Of a stretch of 64,000 nucleotides of DNA, positions 7,939 through 17,532 are shown piece after piece (position 1 is the stretch's first letter; each line of letters starts with the position of its first letter). The stretch spans positions 1 through 64,000 of the forward strand of contig WRLH01000012.1 in the NCBI GenBank assembly GCA_009777715.1, written 5' to 3'. The stretch comes from Lachnospiraceae bacterium (GTDB taxonomy: Bacteria > Bacillota > Clostridia > Lachnospirales > Lachnospiraceae). Both the position numbers and the translations under genes were made by a program. Under the pieces are notes generated by a model. That model saw only the letters and a list, made by a program, of their open reading frames with translations. It ran no database searches and was not told where the DNA came from.

Positions 7939-9498
7939 ATGATTACTAGAAGACCAATCAAGGAAATTATGAGTTCAACAGAAGAAAATGATATTATCTT
8001 CATTCAGCCTCATTTATTATCGGACTTGCTAAAGCATGAGCAAAACCAAATCGTTGTAGAGTTCTGGGATACAATGCACAAACACGCAGTTCTTTTAGGA
8101 GATATACCCTCGGAGCCAAATCACGGTATTTTTTTCATTGCGGGCACTCTTTTAAAGGCAGGGTATAAAGTAGACGCACTAGACTTCCATGCTTATGATC
8201 GCTATTTAAGATATAGTGAAGGCAGAAAAGTTGAGTATAGTGATATTGAGGAGTCAATCAGAACGAAAAAAGCAAAAGTATTTGCAATATCGTCTAAAAC
8301 GGTTGCGATTAACAGAGCTATTGAAATAGGAAGAATTATTCGTAGAAATCATCCGAGTGCAGTCATTATTTTTGGGGGCTTACATCCAACGTTGCACGGC
8401 CAAGAATTAATAAAAGAAAACCCAGAGATCATTGATTATATTATTCAAGGTGAAGGGGAAGAAGCAACACTAGAATTGCTGCAACATCTGGAAGGAGACA
8501 GGGATATAAATGAAGTCAAGAATCTTCTTTATATGGGAGAAAATGGGGAAGTAATCATTAATGAGAAAAGATTAATTTGTGATATAGATATCGATAACCT
8601 GCCTTATCCAGCTTATGAATTGATTTGTCGTGAATCAAGTCCAATTGTGCCAAGGATTTTATCGGCAAGGGGTTGCCCTCATTCTTGCGCATTTTGCTCA
8701 ATTACTTATTATTATGATAGAAAATATAAGCTTAGATCTCCCGAATCGGTAGTAGCAGAAATTGAGTATATGATTGAAAAGTTTGACATAGATTTCTATT
8801 GCTTAGGTGATCTGACTTTTTTGCTTAACAGAGAATATACGCATAAAATTTGCAACTTAATAATTGAACGAGGATTATCGAACGTCAAGTGGTGGTGTCA
8901 GACAACGATTGGCAGAGTAAATAAGGAAGACTTGGAGCTAATGAAAAAAGCGGGCTGTATTCAAGTAGCATTTGGAGTAGAGGCGGATGATCAGGCGATC
9001 ATAAATGCGGTTGATAAACCTTATTCAGTAACTAAAACAGAGGAACAGTGTAGATTGGTAAAGGAGATGGGGATGACTGTCCAGAATTATTGGTTAATTG
9101 GCTTGGGTGGAGATACCAAAGAATCAATAGAACGCAGAATTGAGCAGATCAAATATTACATAGAAAATAATTTGACTGATTCTATCCATATTTCTGTTCC
9201 GGTACCTTTTCCCGGCACGCCAATTTGGAGCGACCCGGGAAGGTTCGGATATAAGATTAATCACACTGACTTTAGCCAGTATTGGATGAACTGTGATGAG
9301 CTGGGTTATGGAAAACCAGTTGTTGATTTGGAAAATTTAACGGCAGACCATTTATATATGTATTGGTTCTTAGCATTATCGGCTGCTACTGAAAGCTTCA
9401 AAAAGGTTGTGGCAAATAAAGATAATACTTTTAGTCATTTTAGGCCGAAGGGATTATTTGATTCGGATTCTTTTGAGGAGATACCGGCGTTTTTTTAA
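7939..9498 (+). CDS. B12-binding-domain radical SAM enzyme 1
   Basis: A 519-aa protein with an N-terminal cobalamin-binding-like domain (about 20-200; I-I-F-I-Q-P at its start and I-I-F-G-G-L-H-P later). A radical SAM core follows with C246-X3-C250-X2-C253 for the 4Fe-4S cluster. Members of this class methylate unactivated carbon or phosphorus, or rearrange rings, using SAM and cobalamin. It is the first of nineteen collinear genes and presumably shares their transcript. A paralogue lies at 21052-22575; both share Y/F-W-D, P-S/I-E-P-N and a W-W-C-Q-T segment. The substrate cannot be told from sequence. AGGAAGGA precedes the ATG at somewhat long spacing. Confidence 0.9.
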   Translation: MITRRPIKEIMSSTEENDIIFIQPHLLSDLLKHEQNQIVVEFWDTMHKHAVLLGDIPSEPNHGIFFIAGTLLKAGYKVDALDFHAYDRYLRYSEGRKVEYSDIEESIRTKKAKVFAISSKTVAINRAIEIGRIIRRNHPSAVIIFGGLHPTLHGQELIKENPEIIDYIIQGEGEEATLELLQHLEGDRDINEVKNLLYMGENGEVIINEKRLICDIDIDNLPYPAYELICRESSPIVPRILSARGCPHSCAFCSITYYYDRKYKLRSPESVVAEIEYMIEKFDIDFYCLGDLTFLLNREYTHKICNLIIERGLSNVKWWCQTTIGRVNKEDLELMKKAGCIQVAFGVEADDQAIINAVDKPYSVTKTEEQCRLVKEMGMTVQNYWLIGLGGDTKESIERRIEQIKYYIENNLTDSIHISVPVPFPGTPIWSDPGRFGYKINHTDFSQYWMNCDELGYGKPVVDLENLTADHLYMYWFLALSAATESFKKVVANKDNTFSHFRPKGLFDSDSFEEIPAFF

Positions 9499-9512
9499 GT
9501 AGAGGATTCACG

Positions 9513-11288
9513 ATGAATTATTCTTCAAATGTCATAAGTTTTTTTGACGAATGTGTAAAGCAGAATAATAAAAGGCCAGCTCTTATTTGGGAACATGAGG
9601 AGATGTCCTATTATGAATTGAATAAAGCGGTCAATAATACCGCACATTATTTGTTGACAAATGGAATTAAAAAAGGCGATTTAGTTGGTGTTTGCCTTCC
9701 GAAGTCAATGGAGCTGGTTAGTGCAGTTTTAGCTATACTCAAAATTGGGGCGGTTTATGTTCCGATTGTATCCGATTATCCCGAACAAAGGAAAAAATAT
9801 ATTGTTAACCATGCAAACATTAAAATCGTATTAACAAACAGTAAGATGGATTTTTATGGAGATAAAGCGCTTACACTTCTTAATAATGAAGAGGAGTATA
9901 TTGAAGTTGATACGGTTGTTATGCATGAAGATGATCTAGCATACATATTTTATACATCTGGAACAACAGGAGTTCCAAAGGGTGCTATGATTCATCATGG
10001 GGGATTGAAAAATCGCTTATTATGGCAAAGAAAATACTTTGATGTAAAGAAAAACGATCGGATACTGTTTAAAGCCCCAATTGGATTTGATATTTCGCTA
10101 TGGGAAATTTTACTTGCTTTGATCTCAGGCGCAGCTTTAATTATAGCGGAAGAAAAGGGATATAAGAACTTAAATTATATCATAGATATAATCGCAAAAA
10201 ATAAAGTTACAATATGCCAATTTGTCCCATCGATGTTGCAAATTGCTCTTGACTATATTCGTGACAAAGGTAATAAAGAGTTTTCCTCGCTGAAAAAGGT
10301 GGTTAGTAGCGGAGAAGAATTGAATGTAAAGATATTTAACGATTTTTCATCACTGCTTCCGCATATTGCCTTATATAATTTTTATGGCCCCACGGAAGCA
10401 TCAATATGTGTGACGGCGTGTAAGCTTAATAATAAAAGTGTGAAAAATTATATCCCTTTGGGCAAAGCCATTACTAACATGGAGGTTGTTCTGCTAGATG
10501 AGCTGAAAAAACCAATCGTAAGTAATGGCATTAAGGGCGAGATTTACATTTCGGGAATTGGAGTAGGCAAAGGGTATATAAATAACGAAGATGAAACTGC
10601 ACGTGCATTCGTGGCACATTATCTTGATGATGAACGTGTCATGTATAAAACAGGTGACATAGGTTTTTATGATAATAACCAAATGATATATTTGGGGAGA
10701 AATGATCAAACAATAAAAATACGCGGTAATCGGATTGATCTAGGAGAAATAGAATCAAAGATTTATGAGATAAATGAAATTAAAACAGCTGTAGTAAAAT
10801 GTATAATAAAGAACGATACTCAGGTACTGGTTGCTTTTTATCAGCCATACAATATTTTAGACAGTCTTGATTTAGTTTTGGTAGAAAAAATAAAGGATAA
10901 TTTAAATAGAAAGCTTCCAAGATATATGCTTCCACAGATTTACCAGAAAATCATTAAGTTTGAATTAACAGAGAACGGTAAAATAAATAAAGACAAATTA
11001 CTGCTTGAAGGTTATTGGCCAAATTATGGTTCAGGAAATGATATTGCAAATGACATGAAAGGAAAATTGAATAGAATATTTGTGAAATATATTAATGCAG
11101 ATATAAATAGCGACCAAAATTTCTTCGAGGCGGGCGGCTCTTCCCTTGAAGCAATTAAATTACTTATGGAAATAAATAGAAAATTAGGTGGGAATATTTT
11201 ATTCGAAGAAGCAATGGAAGATTTTTCAATTGACGGAATTATTAGGCTGTTAGAAAATTCATTAGCTGATAAGGAATTGAGGTTATAA
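9513..11288 (+). CDS. NRPS-like adenylation-carrier didomain protein
   Basis: A 591-aa A-PCP protein that activates a carboxylic acid as the adenylate and loads it on its own carrier. Core motifs: A3 Y-T-S-G-T-T-G-V-P-K-G, A4 G-F-D-I-S-L-W-E, A5 N-F-Y-G-P-T-E-A, A7 Y-K-T-G-D, A8 R-G-N-R-I-D-L-G-E-I-E, A10 N-G-K-I-N-K. The carrier Ser (about residue 544) lies in E-A-G-G-S-S-L. Hand alignment to PheA gives pocket residues D-I-W-Q-V-S-F-I-C; Asp at the first position predicts an alpha-amino acid, but I recognise no known code. No condensation or thioesterase domain is attached. GAGG lies ahead of the ATG; the stop overlaps the next start by one base. Confidence 0.93.
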   Translation: MNYSSNVISFFDECVKQNNKRPALIWEHEEMSYYELNKAVNNTAHYLLTNGIKKGDLVGVCLPKSMELVSAVLAILKIGAVYVPIVSDYPEQRKKYIVNHANIKIVLTNSKMDFYGDKALTLLNNEEEYIEVDTVVMHEDDLAYIFYTSGTTGVPKGAMIHHGGLKNRLLWQRKYFDVKKNDRILFKAPIGFDISLWEILLALISGAALIIAEEKGYKNLNYIIDIIAKNKVTICQFVPSMLQIALDYIRDKGNKEFSSLKKVVSSGEELNVKIFNDFSSLLPHIALYNFYGPTEASICVTACKLNNKSVKNYIPLGKAITNMEVVLLDELKKPIVSNGIKGEIYISGIGVGKGYINNEDETARAFVAHYLDDERVMYKTGDIGFYDNNQMIYLGRNDQTIKIRGNRIDLGEIESKIYEINEIKTAVVKCIIKNDTQVLVAFYQPYNILDSLDLVLVEKIKDNLNRKLPRYMLPQIYQKIIKFELTENGKINKDKLLLEGYWPNYGSGNDIANDMKGKLNRIFVKYINADINSDQNFFEAGGSSLEAIKLLMEINRKLGGNILFEEAMEDFSIDGIIRLLENSLADKELRL

Positions 11289-12682
11289 TGATAAAGTTGA
11301 ATGCTAAAATCATAGAAAGAAAAATGGAATTAAAAAATGTGTCAGATCATTTTAGCAAAGCTCTGATTTATTATATGGTAAATAAAAATGATTTGCTTGC
11401 GTTTTTCATTACCTACATCATTGTCGATTTTGAAAATGATAAAATGATATACATTTTTACATATCAAAAAGATAATGTGCAGAAAATTCATCAGGAAGAC
11501 GCAAATAAATATCAATTGGCAAAGTGTCCTCATTGTTCACTACAGGTCGTAAAAAACAAAAGCTTTTTGACATTTAATGAGGATGAGCATTTTTTTGTAT
11601 ACGTTGATTATGAAAAAAGTACGGTTGATGTACTTGAAATGGCAGATATCATACATAACAGCACAACTCAATTTGACAAAATGAGCCATACTTTTTTTAA
11701 AGATTATACGAACAGTAATTATTTTTTCCTATCGGCAGTAGATAAAGAAGATTTCCTTCATATTTACAGGGTTTCAGTTGATTTGAAGCAAGTAGAAGAA
11801 ATCTATTCATGTGAAAGTAAACCGATTCCGCCTCATGTACTCAGGAATTACAAAGAGTATTTATTTCTAAGTGATGAATTTAGATATTCAAAATTTGAAT
11901 TAAAAAAGAAAAATAAAATTGTTACACAAGATGAGCTTGGCAGGAGATACTATAAATTATCAGTTAAGCTGTCAGTTCGAGAAAATCGTACTGTTCCTTT
12001 TCCGGAAGAAAGACGAATTCTATATCAACAGATGAGAGAGCAATTAGAAGTAAAGTGCTTGCCTGGCAGGATCATGGTAGTTAACAGCAAGACTAAAGAG
12101 CATAATTATTATGACACAACTGGAGGAAGCCCGGCCCATTTTGAGATTGATGAGGAAAAAGGACTTGTATATACTTCATCTCATAATTTTTTTGGCGTTA
12201 AAGATGGGGTAATCTATTTTGAGCCAGCTGTAATTGATAAATTCAAGATAGAAGAAGATAAGATGATACATATAGGTTCATTTTCCTGTCCGATGGGGTA
12301 TCGGTATACTTCGCACAAAATTTTCAAAATAAATAATAAATCCTATTTATGTACATTTGGCCAACCGAATCGATTGGTTATAGCCTGTGCTGATGATATG
12401 AAATTACTTAGCTACCATGATATTGGGCCTGATGAATTAACAGATCAAGAGGATTTAAGTCTCTACATAAATTCAATAAAATCAGAAAATGAATTGATTG
12501 CTGTTGAAGTATCTCAAGACAACAAAATTATTATTTTTGCTGATTCAAAGTATTTATATTTTTTCGATTTTGATGAAAGAAAAATTTTCCATAAAATTGA
12601 ACATTATTTTCATATTGAAGACAAATCACTGGACATTAGTGACTATATTCTACGAACAGTACACTTTAACTATTTGGATTAG
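11288..12682 (+). CDS. Uncharacterised protein, predicted beta-rich
   Basis: A 464-aa protein I do not recognise. It has no signal peptide or membrane segment. The second half consists of repeated short strand-like blocks (for example G-L-V-Y-T-S-S-H-N-F-F-G and K-S-Y-L-C-T-F-G-Q-P), suggesting a beta-propeller or similar all-beta fold. Its start overlaps the stop of the A-PCP gene (TAATG), so the two are translationally coupled and may work together. A binding, scaffolding or enzymatic role in handling the A-PCP-bound unit is possible but unsupported by any motif. Confidence 0.8.
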   Translation: MIKLNAKIIERKMELKNVSDHFSKALIYYMVNKNDLLAFFITYIIVDFENDKMIYIFTYQKDNVQKIHQEDANKYQLAKCPHCSLQVVKNKSFLTFNEDEHFFVYVDYEKSTVDVLEMADIIHNSTTQFDKMSHTFFKDYTNSNYFFLSAVDKEDFLHIYRVSVDLKQVEEIYSCESKPIPPHVLRNYKEYLFLSDEFRYSKFELKKKNKIVTQDELGRRYYKLSVKLSVRENRTVPFPEERRILYQQMREQLEVKCLPGRIMVVNSKTKEHNYYDTTGGSPAHFEIDEEKGLVYTSSHNFFGVKDGVIYFEPAVIDKFKIEEDKMIHIGSFSCPMGYRYTSHKIFKINNKSYLCTFGQPNRLVIACADDMKLLSYHDIGPDELTDQEDLSLYINSIKSENELIAVEVSQDNKIIIFADSKYLYFFDFDERKIFHKIEHYFHIEDKSLDISDYILRTVHFNYLD

Positions 12683-12715
12683 CCTAACGTATTATGTACA
12701 TCTAAATAAAGAATA

Positions 12716-13888
12716 TTGGAGAATTGTATGATGGAAGAACTAAAAACAAATGACTACAAGTTGCTGGTAATTTCGGCGGATAATAAGCAAGTATTTATAA
12801 CGCTCTCAAATCAAAATACTGAAAAGGACGCACTTGAGGTTTGTGAATTATTTTATAAAGAAATCTATAGAATATTAAATCAATATAAAATTAGTATTTT
12901 TCACGAAAGAGTATTTGGCAGCAATTTTCTTTATGATGAAGTATGTGAGGTAAGATGCAGACTCCTCAAGTTATCAAAAAACGATAAAGCATTTAGCTAT
13001 GTAGATGGGAGTCCTGTTTGGGGAAGCGGAATAGCCGGTATCAATATCCATGGAATAATTGAAGGCAATGGAATTTTGAGTGACATCATATTTAATAATA
13101 AAGTATATGGTAAATTATGGAAAAGAGAAGCGGTTGAATATATGATATTGCATTCTGTTCATGGAAAGCAGAGCTACTCTTTTTATGATCAGACTACCCA
13201 AATGTTTAATGAGATTATTAAAATACTAAGCGATTATCATTATGAATTTCATAATATTATCCGTACCTGGATTTACATGGATCATATATTGGACCAGTAT
13301 GATGAATTCAATAAGGCCAGGACAGAAATTTTTAGTAAAAATAAGATGTGGTCATCTAACTTTGATGAGACGGAAGCGGAAGAAATTTATATGCCTGCAA
13401 GTACGGGGATTGGTTGTAATAATCCCTTTGGATGTACAATTGTTGCGGATGTTTTAGCAGTTCGCGTAAAAGACAAGGATAAATTTAATATAATAAGCGA
13501 GACAGGTAAAGATCAAATGTCCGCTTTTCGTTATGGTTCGGCATTTTCACGGGCAATGGTTTTAGAAGAAGAAGAAAGCAGCTACATTTACTTATCAGGA
13601 ACAGCATCAATTAATGAAGATGGTCAGACAGTTTATCATGATGATATTGATAAGCAAATCAATAAAACGGACAGCGTCATAAAAACGTTGCTAGAGATAT
13701 ATAAAATGAACTTAGATGACATCTGTGAAGGGACTGTATTTTTAAAGAAAGCAGAATTCCTAAAGAGTTATCAGGGTTTTTATGAAAAGATAAGTAAAGA
13801 ACTTCCGGTAATCATCACAATTGCTGATGTATGCAGAGATGACTTGCTATATGAAATGGATGCGACATTTATTCAAAAAAATAAGTAA
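12716..13888 (+). CDS. Chorismatase (FkbO/Hyg5/XanB2 family)
   Basis: A 390-aa protein that fits the chorismatase family, which splits chorismate into pyruvate plus 3,4-dihydroxycyclohexadienoate (FkbO), 3-hydroxybenzoate (Hyg5) or 3-/4-hydroxybenzoate (XanB2). Recognisable blocks are R-T-W-I-Y-M-D, Y-D-E-F-N-K-A-R, P-A-S-T-G-I-G, F-R-Y-G-S-A-F-S-R-A and Y-I-Y-L-S-G-T-A-S-I; the C-terminal half has the RidA-like fold of the family. The DAHP synthase at the end of the same gene run would raise chorismate supply, which supports the call. Which product subtype applies cannot be decided here. A distant alternative is a RidA-like deaminase fusion. Confidence 0.82.
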   Translation: MENCMMEELKTNDYKLLVISADNKQVFITLSNQNTEKDALEVCELFYKEIYRILNQYKISIFHERVFGSNFLYDEVCEVRCRLLKLSKNDKAFSYVDGSPVWGSGIAGINIHGIIEGNGILSDIIFNNKVYGKLWKREAVEYMILHSVHGKQSYSFYDQTTQMFNEIIKILSDYHYEFHNIIRTWIYMDHILDQYDEFNKARTEIFSKNKMWSSNFDETEAEEIYMPASTGIGCNNPFGCTIVADVLAVRVKDKDKFNIISETGKDQMSAFRYGSAFSRAMVLEEEESSYIYLSGTASINEDGQTVYHDDIDKQINKTDSVIKTLLEIYKMNLDDICEGTVFLKKAEFLKSYQGFYEKISKELPVIITIADVCRDDLLYEMDATFIQKNK

Positions 13889-13908
13889 GATGGAGAGAAA
13901 TATTAATT

Positions 13909-14700
13909 ATGTTGCTTAAATATCTTAGAATTATTGGAATGTTTATCAGAATATCATTTATTAATGGCTTAGAGTATAAGGCTAACTTTATTCTGGGAGG
14001 CCTATTTGAATTCTCATGGATAATCATGAACATAATATTTTTCCGAGTAATTTACTTAAACACTTCATCTATTGCGGGATGGAATATGAATGAAGTTTTG
14101 CTGTTGGTATTCATATGCGGGTTTGTTGATAGTGTCCATTCATTTTTTTTCGCATCCGGGTTTATTTCCATACCGAATATGATACGTGATGGCCAGCTGG
14201 ATTTTGTATTACTAAAACCAATAAACAAGCGGTTTTATTTAGCGTTCAGATTAACCAATATCGGACAATTATTTAATATTGTATTTAATCTGACGATGAT
14301 TATTATCTACTTAATAAAACTATCAGAAGCATTTGACTTTTTAAAAGTGTTCATGTTTTTTATGTTAATAGGGATCGGGATTTTAATTGTTAATGCATTT
14401 TACTTTACTTTATCAATGATTGCTTTTTGGGTCATTCAGGTCAATGCAATTATAGGTTATTCTCAAGAGCTGTTTACGATTGGCAATAAACCATTATCAA
14501 TTTATCCTCAAGTAATCCAGAAGATATTCATTTATTTGATCCCGCTGGGAATTGCATTTAGTTATCCTATTTTATATTATTCAAAAAAGCTTGACTGGAT
14601 TGATGTAACGTTAGCTTTTATTATAGCAACATTATTTTTCGGCTTTTCACATTTTTTATATCGAAAAGGATTTAAGCGCTATACAAGTGCAAGCAGTTAA
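13909..14700 (+). CDS. ABC-2-type exporter permease 1
   Basis: A 263-aa integral membrane protein with about six predicted helices, similar to the ABC-2 permeases of the COG4587/COG3694 group (E-Y-K-A-N-F near the N-terminus; I-R-D-G-Q-L-D-F-V-L-L-K-P in the cytoplasmic loop). It forms a three-gene transporter with the ATPase at 14728 and the second permease at 15723. As the only transporter in the cluster it probably exports the product or provides immunity. Confidence 0.9.
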   Translation: MLLKYLRIIGMFIRISFINGLEYKANFILGGLFEFSWIIMNIIFFRVIYLNTSSIAGWNMNEVLLLVFICGFVDSVHSFFFASGFISIPNMIRDGQLDFVLLKPINKRFYLAFRLTNIGQLFNIVFNLTMIIIYLIKLSEAFDFLKVFMFFMLIGIGILIVNAFYFTLSMIAFWVIQVNAIIGYSQELFTIGNKPLSIYPQVIQKIFIYLIPLGIAFSYPILYYSKKLDWIDVTLAFIIATLFFGFSHFLYRKGFKRYTSASS

Positions 14701-14727
14701 AATAAATATAAGTGTTGGGAGTATGAG

Positions 14728-15708
14728 ATGAAAGCAATAACAGCTGAAGGATTATCGAAGATTTATAAATACTATAAAAAAGAAGAAGGCATTAAAGGTT
14801 CAATCAAGAATTTCTTTAAGCGGGAAGCCTTATATAAAGAAGCCGTCAAGGGCATTAGTTTTTCTGTGGACGCAGGAGATTCAGTTGGTTTTATCGGATT
14901 AAATGGTGCGGGAAAGACCACGACGTTGAAAATGCTGTCCGGTATACTTAAACCAACATCAGGAAAAATAGATATTTGTGGCTATTCTCCATTTGATAAA
15001 AAAAATGATTTCCTTAAAAGGATAACAATGGTTATGGGCAATAAGTCTCAGCTTTGGTGGGACATTCCGGCTATTGACGCATTTGCCCTAAACAAAGAAA
15101 TTTTTGGCGTAGAAGATATTCAGTATAATCAAACTCTTAATGAGTTAGTTGAAATACTTGATGTGGGTCATTTAGTGAATACGCAAGTAAGAAGATTATC
15201 TTTAGGTGAGCGAATGAAAATGGAACTGATTCTAGCCTTGATCCATTTACCGGATATCATTTTTCTTGATGAGCCAACGATTGGATTGGATGTCATATCG
15301 CAATATAATATTCGTGAAGCCTTAAAAAAATACCGTGATAATCATAATGCAACAATTATCTTAACAAGCCATAACCTAGATGATATTGAAATAGTTTGTG
15401 ATAAGCTGATGATTATTGATGATGGAAATATTATGTATGATGGGCAGTTTGATTCGTTTGTACAATTGCAATCTGTTAATAAAATCATGCGGATCAAATT
15501 TAAAAAAGGGATTGATATATCAGATATTTTAAAGGACCATCAAGCTGAAATTATTTCCAGCATGGAAGATGAAGTTAATGTCAAAATTGAAAATGAAAAA
15601 GTCATAAGTCTATCTGGGCAGCTAATGAGTCAATATCTAGGTGAAATTAAGGACATAAATATTGAAAATGCAAATTTGCAAGAAATCATTCGCAACCTAT
15701 ATGCTTGA
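14728..15708 (+). CDS. ABC transporter ATP-binding protein
   Basis: A 326-aa ATPase of the COG4586 type that pairs with two different ABC-2 permeases. Walker A is G-L-N-G-A-G-K-T-T (about 60-68), the signature is L-S-L-G-E-R-M-K, Walker B is I-I-F-L-D-E-P and the switch His is in L-T-S-H-N. About 80 residues after the core form the accessory C-terminal domain usual in this group. It overlaps the region of the next gene's possible TTG start. Confidence 0.95.
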   Translation: MKAITAEGLSKIYKYYKKEEGIKGSIKNFFKREALYKEAVKGISFSVDAGDSVGFIGLNGAGKTTTLKMLSGILKPTSGKIDICGYSPFDKKNDFLKRITMVMGNKSQLWWDIPAIDAFALNKEIFGVEDIQYNQTLNELVEILDVGHLVNTQVRRLSLGERMKMELILALIHLPDIIFLDEPTIGLDVISQYNIREALKKYRDNHNATIILTSHNLDDIEIVCDKLMIIDDGNIMYDGQFDSFVQLQSVNKIMRIKFKKGIDISDILKDHQAEIISSMEDEVNVKIENEKVISLSGQLMSQYLGEIKDINIENANLQEIIRNLYA

Positions 15709-15722
15709 GTAGGAGAAAAATA

Positions 15723-16520
15723 GTGTTTAAAAAATTTAAAAAAATAATGAGCATCAGCTTACAAGAAAATATGGAATATAAGTTTAACTTTATAACTTCT
15801 CTAATATGTTCCTTTATTCCCCTTGCAGTAAACTCGCTAATATGGTTTTCCATAAGCGATTATTCAGCAGAGGCTTATGGATATTCGTTGAATGAAATGA
15901 TTACATATTATTTTGTTATGATGATAATAACTAATATTGTATATTGTGACATTGCATGGCGAATGAGTAATGAAATAAGGTATGGGGGGCTCACCCAATA
16001 CTTACTTAAACCATGTCGCTATATAAACTATGTATTTTATTTTGATTTGCCTAAAAGGCTGGTATTTGTCATTTTTGGGACTATTCCCATTCTTATGCTA
16101 TATTTATTCATTCATAGATTTTTAGTGCTGGATATTAATTTATTTGTATTTACTTGCTTTTTAGTTAGTTTGTGTATTGGTTATATCATCAATTTTTTAT
16201 TGTACTATATGCTGGGTTTGTTTTCGTTTTTTTTATCAGAAGTTGGCGGCATTATTATGGGCTATACAATTCTCGTCAATGTTTTAGCAGGAAAGGTATT
16301 CCCATTGTCTTTATTACCTGGAGTGGTGGGAGAAATAGTAGCATTTACACCTTTTCAATATACAGGATTTGTATCTGCCAGCATCATTCAGTCCAAATAT
16401 CAAACCACAGATATTTTATTGACTTTAGGCGGAGGAATAATATGGATTGCAATTTTATGGTTTTGCTGTGAATATTTATGGCGGCTAGGAAATAAAAAAT
16501 ATGCGGCATTCGGCGGCTGA
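15723..16520 (+). CDS. ABC-2-type exporter permease 2
   Basis: A membrane protein of about 265 aa with six predicted helices, paired with permease 1 (it has the matching E-Y-K-F-N-F and G-G-L-T-Q-Y-L-L-K-P segments). The reading frame is open from a TTG at 15705, but AGGAG at 15710-15714 lies 8 bases ahead of GTG 15723, and nothing like a ribosome site precedes 15705. I therefore choose the GTG start. The stop overlaps the open frame of the next gene. Confidence 0.9.
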   Translation: MFKKFKKIMSISLQENMEYKFNFITSLICSFIPLAVNSLIWFSISDYSAEAYGYSLNEMITYYFVMMIITNIVYCDIAWRMSNEIRYGGLTQYLLKPCRYINYVFYFDLPKRLVFVIFGTIPILMLYLFIHRFLVLDINLFVFTCFLVSLCIGYIINFLLYYMLGLFSFFLSEVGGIIMGYTILVNVLAGKVFPLSLLPGVVGEIVAFTPFQYTGFVSASIIQSKYQTTDILLTLGGGIIWIAILWFCCEYLWRLGNKKYAAFGG

Positions 16521-16555
16521 TGAAATATGCTGGCAATGTGTTTGAAGGAATAATT

Positions 16556-17500
16556 ATGAAAGTATATATTTCAGATATAGAATATGTAACTGGAGAAAAG
16601 AAGAAGATAGAATGTCTGATTTGCGCGGAAATATCAGAAAAAAAGCTTCAGTTATTTAAAAAAGCTGGCTTGGAGTATTATGCGGAATGTCCGGAAGGCA
16701 TTTACTATTTGGGGGAGAAAACGGCAGAGAAAACCCTCCGTTATAAAGAGAATAATATCAAAGAAATTATGTTTACAACTGGAAGCTTTCATAACCAGCC
16801 CTATCCATATAATCGTATTGATGAGATAAGGAAGCTTAATAAATTGCTCGGCAATCTAAAGCTTGATGGTTTTCCATATGGGATTTATTTATCAGATTGC
16901 TCAAATCTCATTACGGCAATAAAAATAGGAAAAAACTCCTTGACAGATGATCCGGCCAAAGAGATTTTAGTGATAACCACAGATAAAGTAGGAGAAAGTG
17001 AATCGAGGATTGTTCCGCCGGGTTCGACAATAAAAAGTGATGGGGCCGCAAGCTGTATATTATCATCCGCTCCTAAAGGAAAATGCTTTGAAATACTTGA
17101 AATAAAGCAGTTTCACAATCATAAATTAATTGGTGATGAGGATGTGACATATGAAAATTATGCGGGGGAATTTACAAAGTGTTTGGATTTTGTAAAAAAT
17201 AAAATCTGGCTTGAAAATAGTATGAACTATAAATATGTATTGGTGAATAATTATAGCATGAATTATGTAAAGAGTTTATCGGTTCAGCTTAAAATTTCTT
17301 TGGATTTGATTTATACAGACCAAATAAGCGCTCATGCTCACTGCTTTTCAAGTGACCTATTGATAAACATTTTTCATTTACTAAAGGAAGGTAAACTTGT
17401 GCATGGGGATACTTTGCTAGGAGTAACGTCCGGCCTCAGTTCAATTAGCTCGATAAGCTTTCGGTATGTAGATAACCTTGCTTTTAGCGAGCAGGAATAG
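16556..17500 (+). CDS. KAS III (FabH)-like acyltransferase
   Basis: A 314-aa thiolase-fold protein. The likely catalytic Cys is in L-S-D-C-S-N-L, the S-D-G-A-A-S-C-I-L segment matches the FabH core, A-H-A-H-C-F-S-S-D-L-L-I-N stands where FabH has its catalytic His/Asn, and a Gly/Ser-rich L-G-V-T-S-G-L-S-S closes the fold. Cluster-borne members often transfer acyl groups to oxygen, nitrogen or carrier thiols (CerJ-like) instead of starting fatty acids. The frame is open from ATG 16520, but AAGGA at 16545-16549 is correctly spaced for ATG 16556. A role in joining carrier-bound units is inferred from the lack of condensation domains. Confidence 0.78.
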   Translation: MKVYISDIEYVTGEKKKIECLICAEISEKKLQLFKKAGLEYYAECPEGIYYLGEKTAEKTLRYKENNIKEIMFTTGSFHNQPYPYNRIDEIRKLNKLLGNLKLDGFPYGIYLSDCSNLITAIKIGKNSLTDDPAKEILVITTDKVGESESRIVPPGSTIKSDGAASCILSSAPKGKCFEILEIKQFHNHKLIGDEDVTYENYAGEFTKCLDFVKNKIWLENSMNYKYVLVNNYSMNYVKSLSVQLKISLDLIYTDQISAHAHCFSSDLLINIFHLLKEGKLVHGDTLLGVTSGLSSISSISFRYVDNLAFSEQE

Positions 17501-17532
17501 TAATAAAAATCACTTAAGAAAAGGAAAACAAA

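Noticed and set aside
9513-11288. Reading the A-PCP protein as the hydroxybenzoate-activating enzyme
   Set aside because: Aryl-acid A domains normally lack the Asp that contacts an alpha-amino group; here F-D-I-S keeps it, so an amino acid is more likely. The enzyme that activates the aromatic acid is not identified.
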